From Gracilariopsis chorda (Eukaryota; Rhodophyta; Florideophyceae; Gracilariales; Gracilariaceae), in assembly GCA_003194525.1 (NCBI GenBank), contig NBIV01000252.1, forward strand, positions 58,134-122,133: a stretch of DNA of 64,000 bases. Direction: 5' to 3'. The translations under genes were made by a program, and so were the position numbers. Shown here one piece after another: positions 11,101 to 21,700 of the stretch (within the stretch, counting starts at the first letter, position 1; every line of letters starts with the position of its first letter). The notes under the pieces are model-generated. The model searched no databases and had not been told where the DNA came from. It was given only the letters and a program-made list of their open reading frames with translations.

Positions 11101-12404
11101 TTTGGGCTCATATGAGGTCAGCGGTCCGATAGACACTAGTAATGCTGTGCAATTAATATATAAATACTCCAACATAAAATCCACCAGTAAATGGGTCGAG
11201 AATGTCCTCTGCATTCATAGAGTGAGCCACCACCTCCTGGAGAGTAACACCAGTATATGATCCGTAATAACGAAGAAGTGTCCGCGAACGCGTAGTAATA
11301 CAGCTCATGCTGAGCTGTTCCTTTTCAGTCAATTTTCTACGTCGGCTACGCCGTTAAGATTATCCCTTGGCCAACGAAGGGAGTGGCTGCTAGTGGTAAC
11401 CCTTTATCCCTAGTAGCCTCGGATCAAAGATAGCCCGTGGAAAGCCCTGCGGCCACAAACCTGCGACATACATTTTGATATGCAAATTATAGTACAAAGG
11501 GACCCTTCAGTAGATAATGTGAGACCTCGCTATAAGTACAGTTTTATCCGCTTTTCCTGCGTTTTGGCCGGACCGATTACCCTCGTATGGGCTTCATTTG
11601 GCAAAGGAGTCCATTTGGAAGTCCATAAAGTGCCCAAAAGTAACCTGACCTTCTTCAAGCTATGTGTTTTCGGGGGTGTCAAGAAATACATTCCTCCTGC
11701 CTCCGTCACTGGATGCGTCGGCATAGTTGACTTTCATGGCCAAAACATAACCACATCAAATTGTTGTAAAAAACCATACAAAAACAGAAAACAAAACGAA
11801 AATTTATTCTCGTATGCGTAGTATAAGTAGTGTACCAAAAATCAAAAGTTCTACTTAGAAAACGTGAGTCTAGGTAAATGCTCCGTTAAAATTCATATGC
11901 AGACTCTGTTTCGAATATACAAAATACTCTCAAAACAGTACGTTTTGAAGTACTTATTTTTATAACGAACTGTTTCGTTCAGTGTGAGAAGTGTTGATGT
12001 ATTTTTGTGATAAAAACGCTCTTGTAGAGATTTTATATCTGTACTTGAAACCACCAACTCAGTGAACACATTTTTATATAACTTACAAAAACCTGGCAGT
12101 AAAACAAGTCAAGTATTTCTTTAATGTTACTTATAGCGCCCTTTCGAGTGAGTTCTTAATAGATTTGTTCAAAATTAAAGTGCCTTGACTTTTTACTTTA
12201 GGTTTTAATATACCTAATAGGTAATTTAGAAAATGAATATTACAACTTACTCTGAAAGATCGCGTTCATGATCATGTGAAATTGAGCCCTTGAGGTTTTG
12301 TCCATGTCATGAGTACCGCCAAATATGTCGGAGAAACACCTAATTTGTAACAGTTTTTTCTCTGCCAAATTGAGCCTTTGTGAAGGTTACCTCTAAACCC
12401 CTGA
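8113..12404. other. Gene-poor decayed stretch
   Basis: From 8.1 to 10 kb there are scattered 60-160 residue frames (8244-8738, 8948-9220, 9521-9871, plus strand) of no recognised family, probably more element debris. From 10.6 to 12.4 kb the DNA becomes AT-rich and practically frame-free, except for an unconvincing 113-residue frame at 11480-11821. I found no tRNA, rRNA, array or satellite. Confidence 0.4.
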
Positions 12405-12670
12405 AATCCCCTAAAATCCCCTAAAATCCACTAAAAACCACTTAACTTTACATAGGATATCAGTGATCAGCGAGCTGTCTACCTGGATCTGGAGATCTAT
12501 AAAGGACGGAGATTCCTCTTCAGGAATATTGTGGACATCAAGGTGTACACGGAACCTATCTCCAGATTTCTTTATCTCCACGGCAAGTCTAACCATCCAG
12601 ACCACGTTTTCACTGGTGTTATCAAAGGAGAAATAATCAGATATCTGAGAAACACCAGCAATGAACGAAC

Positions 12671-12985
12671 ATGGGTGCACAAGGTACACTTTCTATTTCA
12701 CATGCCGTATCTGTTTTGGACGAGGAGGCTGCCGCGTTTACTGCCGCGCTGGAGCGCGATGATGCAAGTCGTAACGAGCTCGATCACGCGCGATTAAAAC
12801 TCGAGAAAGCTCCATTTGAGTCGGAGAAACGCAAGAGGGCTATGGACAGGGAGGAACGGAAACAGGCTCGTGAGGAGGCTTCCAGAGTAGAGCTGCAGAA
12901 GTTTCGGCTGTTGCTGGAGTTTGTTCGTGACGGCCGTGTCGCGAATCCATCTGAGTGTTCATCTGAGACCTCAAAGGAGCATTAA
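12671..12985 (+). pseudogene. Coiled-coil accessory protein remnant, probably of a Harbinger element
   Basis: The 104-residue frame is almost wholly an amphipathic charged helix (ELDHARLKLEKAPFESEKRK, then REERKQAREEASRVELQ). Such tails are typical of the Myb/SANT-type DNA-binding accessory proteins that PIF/Harbinger elements encode beside the transposase. The DNA-binding N-terminus is not visible. It points toward the transposase remnant at 13165-14366 on the opposite strand, the convergent layout often seen in these elements. The assignment by context is an inference. Confidence 0.45.
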
Positions 12986-13164
12986 TCTGCGGCTCCGCGC
13001 TAAGTCCCTTGCGCTTCGATGCTATGGACTTTGCCCTCGCCACTTCGCATGCTCCATTGGGGCTAAAATTAACCCTTTGAGTTCAAGTATCTTTCCAAGG
13101 AAGGGGGGAGGCACTTGAATTATTTTGAAACCTGATTGCCATAGAAAAAGGTCCTGATGTTCAT

Positions 13165-14366
13165 TCAAAGAACATTAATCAGGTAGCTGGAGCCAACAGG
13201 TGCTTGTAGGACACACATTTTGCGGCGGAAGTAAACAGTAGTCCAATAAAGCTTCAATTCCTTGAACATCCATTCTGCAGTGATGCGACCAGTCGATATA
13301 GCAGTGTTGAACGCTGCCTCTGCCGCGGACATATGGGACACTTGAAACAGAACTTGCAGATATATGCGAGGGTTATAGCCGCTGTCACTGTAGATGCAAT
13401 AATTCACACTGCTGACCTCCATCACAGCTTCCAGCTGCTCATCTTAATTGGAACTACTGTACAGAGTCCAGTCGTGACGACGCCTTTCTACCGGCCCGTA
13501 AAAATGTAGTAAGATCCCATCAAGGCAGACGATAGCCTGGTGCTTCAGCGCATGGGCTCTTTTGTGCCCATTGTACACTAAATTTTGTAGATCGTAGTTG
13601 CTTGGCCTCACAATCTTGATAACCGTGCCGTTGATAAATCCGATGCAGTTTCTCAGAACCGACACACAATCTTCTACTGCTTGCGCATATATTGAAGCCC
13701 GCTCCGCTATGTACACAGGGTAAAGCTGCCCTGTCACCAGGTGCTCATATGCGTCTAAGAACTCATCGATGCTCTGCCAGAAAATCTCACTGAGCTGCGA
13801 GGAATGCTTGCAATAGAACGTTTAACGGTCTGTCCACCGGAAGGTGTGGCCATGCGAGCCCAAATGATACATGTAGCCAGTGAGAGTGACGAAAAGTACC
13901 TGTTACGATCTGTTATGTCGGAGGATGCCCAGTTGCAAATTTCGGATGATAGTTTTACCACGTCGGCCTTGAAAACCCTAAAATGAGAAAGAAATGCACG
14001 GACACTAAGGTTGCTGAATAAATTGGAGAAATTGGTTGCTGCGATGAGTGCGCTGCGATGACAAAATTGGTCATAGTTATGGCTACGCCGGCGGTACACT
14101 TCAAACGCCTCCTCCAGCAGCTCTGAGCTCACAAAGGGGCCCTGTTTGCAGTGCTCGAGAAGCTTTGTAAGAATGAAGCACCAGCGCCTGCAAGAGTTGC
14201 GTGCATTTTGCTTCGTGTGATGCGCTAGGGTGGAGCGTCGATGCATCTTGGAGGTGGGGGTCGCCCAGGATGCCTCGACGCTCGGAGAAGTGGGTTGCAG
14301 TCCAAGGGGAGGGACTGTATTACTCATATCGAACAGAATTCTGGGAGTGCGTAAGTTCTTCATCAA
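13165..14366 (-). pseudogene. PIF/Harbinger transposase (DDE_4 type), inactivated
   Basis: Read on the minus strand, three frames join end to end: N-terminal helical part (14366-13755), middle catalytic part (13737-13444) and C-terminal part (13425-13165). The middle shows CIGFINGTV, VRPSNYDLQNLVYNGHKR, then FYGPVERRRHDW, the hallmark of the Harbinger DDE nuclease. The C-terminal part has the second acidic site (YSDSGY) and the third (ITAEWMFKE). The first catalytic Asp of the usual G-x-IDGT motif is Asn here (AAC), and at least two frame breaks are present. The protein would be inactive. Confidence 0.85.
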
Positions 14367-14714
14367 TCAAAATTCTGATGCTGTTTCTGAGGGCCGTTCC
14401 AAGCAAGCGTTCTGGCGTACCAGCGTACCAGAGTTTTGACACTTACGGCAGTAGTTCGCTTTCCGACAATAAAAACATCTGAGGGATCCCAAGAACTGCT
14501 TCACAACTTTGTATCCCGTAAGCCGAGCGTTCAAATTTGAACTGACAAGATTCGTGCTTCTGCTCTCCAAAAACAAATAAGTCAGGAAGTATGCTAGATG
14601 CACATTCTATACTCTCCATCTGCATGCACCACACGTCACGCCCAACTACACGAACCCTGCATAATATCCTTTCTCAACGCTTTTGTTGTTGCTAACCATC
14701 CACCGCGCCCAGCG

Positions 14715-16327
14715 ATGTCGCCCATGAGCCTTCGACCAAAACCGGAGCACATAGCCGCTCGTTCAAGGCGCTTGTCATGGTGCACAAACTCTTCTGCCCC
14801 TAGGAATCCACACTGCAGCAACAACGACGTCCAACAGTTATGGAAGACAGTGTCCCCAAATTCAAGACTTCCCACGGTTACTGAATCTTTGCCAGAACCA
14901 TCAGTTAAATCAGTTCTTGACTTCGAACAAGGGGGACGTTCCAAGTCTTTGAATGCGAAGGAAAAGGAGCACAGTGCCAATACATCAGCAAATTCTGATG
15001 TGGATGTATCTGCACCTTCCACGCAACGTCCAGAAACCAGCAGAGAAAAGAACAAAATGGTTGCATTGTTCACGCTTCGCTAAAGACGAAAACGAAGGAT
15101 CAGCTTCAGAAGTTTGCTGGAAAACTGGGATTGGTAAAACGAGGCACAGAGAAGGAACTAATAGCCAGAATGATTCTTCATTTCCACATCAAGAAGCTCA
15201 ATGATGCGGTACTTGCGGAATGTTGGCGTGATCTTTCAATCATGGAAAAATTAAATTCCTTCTGGAACAGCAATCAATCTTGGGATACATGTCCCGATAC
15301 TCGTGATTTGATTTTACAGTTACCTGTTAGAGAAGGCGCTCGATGGAGAAGAGATGTAAGCATGGCCGCCCAATTCAATGACAATGATGTCGGCACACCG
15401 GTTCCGATAGAAGAATCGGAAAACCAGAACTTAGACCCTCTTCTCGATAGCCCTGGAAGAAGTATACCGTCGTTTTCTCTATCTGAGTTTGCCCGACTTT
15501 TTGTCACACTGCGTGACGACAATCAGGCAAAAGCAGCGATGACAAACGCCGTGGGACTTGAATTAACTCGCACACAACTAGACAGTGGAGTAGTCCGGGA
15601 ATGTTTTTGGGTTACAGTTGAAAATTGATTCAACAATCCAGCAGTTCTAACGAGAGAGGACTTTCGTGGTGACTTGGATGGCGTTGATTGTTCTCGATGT
15701 CCTTCGGCGCACAGGCCAGCTGCATTGTTGAAAACGCACTATCGGGATTGGAAAAAGGACTTCACTGTGTATTACCGGAATTGGTCTACCTCTGGGCAGA
15801 ACAATCCAGACCGTTTCTGTGATTTTCTACCACGAATACCGAATGGGGCTTTTATGAGTTCATCTGCACGCTGTGTTATCTTGTTTCGAGTGTGCAGATG
15901 TGGAACTCCAGATGAAGATACAAATCTTTTACGATTGTTCACAAGGGTGATGGCGAAAGGTGTTGGATATGATACTGGTTTCAATGGCTGTGAGAACAGC
16001 GAGATTGATGTAGAACTGCTGAGGAACAAGCGACGGTCTGGGGATTCGGTTAGCCTCAAGAAAATGGAGGGCTACTTGGCACAGGTCTCAAGATCTTCTC
16101 TACATTTGTCACAAGCACTTTCAAGAAGCCATGCAGTTCATGATGAGGTGGATGAAAAGTACTCGAGAATGCACAGCACGGTTGAACTTCTTCGTGCAGA
16201 GCTTAGGAGTCGCCAACTAGACGAGCAGCTGGTCAGGGGAGAGGATGGTCATAAGGCGCAAAAGGTTTTGAAGGGGGCTTCTCAGCGCCACCTCAACAGT
16301 TTATTGGAAACGATTCGAAACCTTTGA
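14715..16327 (+). pseudogene. SAP-like domain protein with C-terminal coiled coil, broken
   Basis: One gene appears to run through several frames: a Ser/Pro-rich N-terminus (frame closing at 15083), then, after a frame change near 15,060, a SAP-like helix-turn-helix (DQLQKFAGKLGL, GTEKELIARM), and after an in-frame TGA at about 15626 the same frame continues to 16327 (HRPAALLKTHYRDW, NPDRFCDFLPR, FRVCRCGTPDEDTNLL) and ends in a long charged helix. SAP domains bind DNA. The single stop between two well-preserved halves suggests recent loss. The family is not recognised; its setting among transposases suggests an element-borne accessory protein, but a dead host gene is possible. Confidence 0.5.
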
Positions 16328-16434
16328 TTAATTCGAAGCATACACGTCAGGAAATGGTGGTAAACTTCGTGCGGCTTCAAGACATATTCATTCCCACTTC
16401 GGTTTCTTAGTTTACAGGACGGTACATTTACTAC

Positions 16435-17285
16435 GAAGGCTCCCTCTCTCGGGCCTCTTTTTCTGCTCCCATGTAGGGCATCAGAACAGCAACAGGTTTC
16501 TTCACAATATGAGCAGACTTGATGACTTGTGGAACAAACAACTTCCCAGCACCAAAACGATCACCTACAACGTTCAGTCCAGCCATAAACCGCCCCTCAA
16601 TAGCACGTCATGGCTTATCTGCTGCATCCCGAGCCTTTTATATGTCTCTGTTGACGAACGGATCGATCTTCTTCAATAATCATGAAACAGTCATTCACTG
16701 ACCGGATGTTCACGCCTTTTGTTTCTGTCTGCATCATTGCCTCCTAGGGAGATCTTTTTCATAGTGAGCGAAACCTTGAGAAGGTTCTTAGTGGTCTCTG
16801 CCTTCCGGTTCAGCAGGGAATCTTCGATTAGGCTCAGGAGGTTTTCTGTAATATCGGAATACCCTGGGATGAAGCCCGCGTTGACAATACACATATCCAA
16901 TCCGTTTGGGATTTCGTGAAACAGGAATGCAGAATGCATAGCTTCACGCAGTGCGTTGTTTTATCTGAAAGAGAGAGATATGTTTGAAACTCCTCCAGAG
17001 ATGTGGCCGTGGGGTAAGGTGTCGTTCATAATTCTCGTAACCTCGAAAAAGTTGTTGGCATAGTTGTTGTGTTCCTTTATACCAGTAGCAATTGTGAGAA
17101 TATTGAGATCGAAGATGATATCATTGGGATTACACTACACATCTTTCACAAGGATCTTGTATGCCCCTGAGCATATTCTGAATTCGTCATCCCAGGTGGC
17201 CGCCTGCCCATATTCATGGAAAGCCAAAACGACTACTGCAGCTCCGTAGCGTTTCAAGAGCTTTGAGTGATGAATGAAATCATCT
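16435..17285 (-). pseudogene. metH: Cobalamin-dependent methionine synthase fragment
   Basis: MetH transfers the methyl group of 5-methyl-tetrahydrofolate to homocysteine through cobalamin. The minus strand reads, in order: [62 protein letters not shown] and ENLLSLIEDSLLNR (the pterin-binding domain), then [20 protein letters not shown] and [16 protein letters not shown] (the helical cap before the B12 domain). Stops replace the Trp-like position before CNPND and the Gly of SFRGNN, and more lie in the linker. The homocysteine domain, the B12 domain proper and the reactivation domain are absent. Identity is secure; the copy is clearly dead. Confidence 0.9.
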
Positions 17286-18791
17286 AAGGTCGTTAAACTC
17301 GTCCAGGCAATCGGTCAGCTTGCCAGTCGCAGACCTGGGTGAAAAGTCGTGAAAGGGCCCCCGTCCAACTGCACGTATGCATTCGGTCACGAGCTTGTTG
17401 CCATAAGAAGATCCAACCGCCATTTCCCTGAATTTCTTCCCTCGAAGGGAGAGCTCCAAAGTAGCCTCTGGACAGGGAGTTTTTCAAGGTTTTCTCGGAT
17501 GAATACGCTTGGGTTGGATGATGATGCAAGCTACGCGCCGGATATTTTGTCTGATCTCACAGATGATATGAGGATTGGGCGAAAGGACGTCGTCAGTGGT
17601 TTCTATGGTGGCCAAGTGGTACATGCGAAGCGCCTTGTCATGGTGTGCTCCTTAACCGACGATGTCTAGAGGGTGAATGAAGAGGTGCAGAGAAGAAGGC
17701 GAAAGTCTTCGGAAACGGAACGATTCAGGGTTTGAAGACACCTACGAGACCTAATACTTTCTTCATATCATATGTAGCCCAGTGAGTGTAGCGCGGCCAC
17801 TGGTTTGCAGTTCATGGCTACGGTATAGGAGTAAGAATTATAGGTTGTTCGGGTTCTTAGCAAACCCCAGCGCTACGAAGAATTAATGTATGCATGTTCG
17901 TAGAAGAGAGGGAGATGTATTTCTAGCACTAACACATAGAGAACAGTAGAGCACAAAATGTTGAGGTGCCCATTTGCGAGTCGGACCAGACGCCAAGAAC
18001 TATCTGTATTGAGCGAAACGAAGGACATGGATGTTGGCAGCTTAATTCAACAGTGGCCCTCAGAGGTTTTAGCTTTACTGAGGAAAGAGAGCTTGTCGCA
18101 GAAGAAGGCTCTACCAGGACGTCGAAAAAAAGGGGCTTGCGCCAAAAGCATATAATACAACACAGAAAGAGCCTCAAACGTCTATTGAAGATACGAGAAT
18201 TCTTGTTGCGTGCCCTTGGTGGGGAATTTCGCACCATTTCTTTCTGTTCGTAGATCTTCGACTTGTACTAGGTGTTGTATTCATTCCCAACGGCAAACTC
18301 TTGACCCGAACTACACGTCCGGTCGTACTACTGACGGTACCAAAGGTACAAACCTCTGCTTTGGGCGTAGTCTTTGACTGAAACCTTTCCCTCCTCCATT
18401 TCGAGCTGTTTTCTTGTTCAGTGGAATGGTTGCCACACTTCAACACTCGCATCGAGTCTCAGCACGTGCCCTCTGCGATACTATGTCGTTTCTCATGGAA
18501 TCCACACAGGAGTAGATATTAGGTCAAATAGAAGCCACTCAGCCTGATACGAGCACCACGCCTTGGAAGGATAAAAAGCAGCACTAGTACTTTTATTCAG
18601 ATCTTCCACAACACCATACTCAGAAACGTTAACATGGGTGGTCTTTGCCATCGGACGCGCCTACAGTGTCTCACAATCCGTGCAAATTGAGCCTAATCAA
18701 GTGAATCGCACATCCATGAAACGATCTCTGTCAAATACTCAAACCCATGAAACTCAGCTATACTCCGAGGAGCTTGCAGATGCTTCCTCAC
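17286..18791. other. No recognisable gene between two pseudogenes
   Basis: Open frames at 17349-17669 and 17966-18253 (plus) and 18174-18452 (minus) match no family I know. The methionine synthase similarity stops at about 17,285 and the polymerase epsilon similarity starts at 18,792, both on the minus strand, so this is the junction or spacer of two unrelated gene fragments. Confidence 0.4.
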
Positions 18792-21700
18792 TCAGCAGCT
18801 ATCCGTCATCAATTCGAATAGGCTTCTAGTGGAAGAACAGTGAGATGTCATGTTGTCTCTTTTCACCATCTGACACTTCCTACATATTAAATCCTGAACC
18901 TGGTACGACGTGTAAACCTTCTGGGCAATTCTCGCCAGGTGCAGTTCGATTTGCCTCACATCGTAGGACTTCTCGCAGTACTCGCCCGCCCAAGGCAGCT
19001 TCTTGTGATGCACAGACGCTTCCTGTGATTCTTTCCCATGGTCATGCGACCACAATCTGGAGTGCCTGGCAACGTCCAAGTTCACAACTGCATTGCAATA
19101 GGTACATATCACATCTTCAAGCAGCACTGGGAGCGCGAGATCGAAAAACTGAGCTTCCCTTACGAATTCCCGAGCGCCAAGCATTTGCAAAAGATTCCGA
19201 CGCATGTCCGCAACTTCCTCAGTGGATGTAGAATCCATCAAGAGGACTTGACACAAAGATTGAACAAATTCTAGCGCAGGATTTCGGTTCCTGCCTGTCA
19301 CAGTTGTGAGGGCCGACGGGACACGAGGAAAAGTAAAGGATGGAGACTTTTCTCGCATTTCATGTACCTTCTGTTTCAGTTGAGTGGCTAGGCTTCTAAC
19401 CAGCGACTTCACTTCTTCAGAAAATCCATCTCCCCTCGGTCTCAACCGGCGCTTCTTCGATTTCGGTTCGTCATGCTCACTTTGTTCTGAGCAGTCCAGA
19501 TCCACGCTATCCTCCATCTCTTCTGTTCGCGGTCTCTTCACCATTGGCCGTTGAATGAACTCTTCTACGACCTGTGTTCACAATACCGCGATCGATAGGG
19601 GAAGATAACGCGGGAAATCCCATTCCATTCGCACCAATGGAATATCCTGACTAGCGTCTACTCGTCGTTTGTTTGAACTTAACGCTTGTGCCTCTGCAAA
19701 CTCTCCATTCAGTATTTGAGACTCTTCTGGTGCAGACAGTGCACCATACTTGAAACGATCCACAAACAACAGACCAGCGTATACCTCTATTACAGGATGG
19801 AACTTTAAGTGATGAAACAGAGGCTTTTCCTTCACCGTCTTCTCGAGGAACCCTGCGTAATGCAGTCCTTCAATTGTTTGAGTCTTGGGAGTGGCCACTA
19901 AGAGTCAACAGGACGATGCATATACTGCGGAGGTCTCCAGATTCCTGAGTTCCCCGATCAATTGCCGAAACACCTCCTTGACTAACCAGCCCAAGAACCT
20001 GGCTAGTGCAGCATCGTACAATACTGAGGATCCTGATCCAGTCCAGCAATTCAAGTGATGTGAAAGGCTACGCGCGATAGCGGCAGCTTCAGGGCTTGCG
20101 TCTTGCGAAGCCGGTTTGTCCCAGCTTCTCGCAAAATCCTTGAGAATGCGAAAAGCTGGTGCCGATGATGCCATTTCATCTAGTGGTGCCATTCGTTTTC
20201 CAACCACACCTTCATTGCCAAACGATTTCTTTGATCTCGAGAAAGTAGCCGCTGTTCTCAGAGCTTTAGAGCTTCCTTCCGCGGCGTCATCGAATGCAAG
20301 GTCAGTTCCTTCAACTTGGTTAAAATATGATGAACAAAGAATGGTAGCTATAGATAGATTAGTCAACTCAGTATCTACACACACCGTGCGGTACGAATTG
20401 GAGCACACGATCTCTGGAACTGATGGCAGTACGTTTTGTAGGTGGTTTTCATATTCTTCAACACCACCCAGGTCTGGCTGAGAGGCATTAGAAGCCCACA
20501 GAATATGGTCCCTGTTGATTAACTCTCGGCCTACCAGCACGTCAAGGGCCTGGAAATAGACATCTGTCAAAGACATATTCCCAATTGGAATTCCAGCGAA
20601 CCTCGATAGAAGTATTTGGTTCGGAAGCCAATCGTGAACATCTGCAAATCTCGACAAAGCTGTGGACGCTGCACGGTTTTCCCCGGCAATGAGCATATAG
20701 TGGCCGTCCTCGGCGTTGCCTGGGACTCGAATGACAGGGTAGCCTGGAACAGCTGGAACGCCCTCTTCAAGAGCGGACACGTTTGTGTAGAGATACTCCG
20801 TCTTCTCCTTTGAACCAAACATGGCACTTGTTGCAATAGCCGTGTCCATCGCTGGCCATTGGGCAATCAGCATAGTTTTTGAACCAATGGATCGTAGTTT
20901 ATCTGACATCCGTAATCCGTCTCGCAAGTTTGACAACAGGCGTTGTAATTCACCGCAAGCCTCTTGCCGAGTCTTTACAATCGTTGTGGAAAATTCTGAG
21001 CCCTTTGGCAGAATGGAGGCTCTGCATTTTCATTCGGTTCGTCTGGGTTGCTTCCATCACGTGTTGAGTGGGGATTTGCGCTCCCAGGCTTTCCCCTCGT
21101 TTGAAAAATACTTCTCCAAAGTCATTTGAGATTGATCCCGACTGCTTCTGTGGGTATGACAACTACAACATGTGCCAGTTTCGCATCTGGTGCTACCAAT
21201 GCGTATAAGGCCCTTGAACGTCCACCTACAGCATGAGACCCGTAGAGGAAGGCCTGATGAAGGATTACGGTTTCCGACTCGCTTCTATACTTTTGAAGAT
21301 ACGGTGCAGCTTCTGCGCTCTTAGGTACAATATCATCAAGGCTAAGCCCCCGCCTTTGGAGCTTTTTCGATGTCGTTTTTGCAACAATTAACTTGCGTGG
21401 CGCACAAAACTTACCAAGTGTGACGATGAATTCATATTATAATGGTGTTTGTGTTCCAAACACACCATCCACTGCCCCTGCGTCGTTAAGGAGGGATGTG
21501 ATGTCCTTATCGGTTTGCTGAAAACGTTCCTCACATACCTCCAAGCGAACGAGGTGGTGAACCGGACGGGACCGTGGCAGCGTAACTCCGCGAATAGCAC
21601 CGCAGAAAACGCCTGGTATGCTCGGTGCACACGCTGACTTTAAATTAAAGTATAACACTCTCTTAACGTGCAACGGAATACTGTACAATTGTCCGCTCTC

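Noticed and set aside
11301-11317. Perfect 7-bp hairpin CAGCTCA-TGC-TGAGCTG
   Set aside because: Isolated, AT-rich frame-free surroundings, no gene end nearby; short stems like this are expected by chance.
12405-12440. CCCCTAAAAT-like short tandem units resembling plant telomere repeats
   Set aside because: Only two to three imperfect units of about 10 bp, not the 7-bp CCCTAAA period. Too short to call an interstitial telomere.
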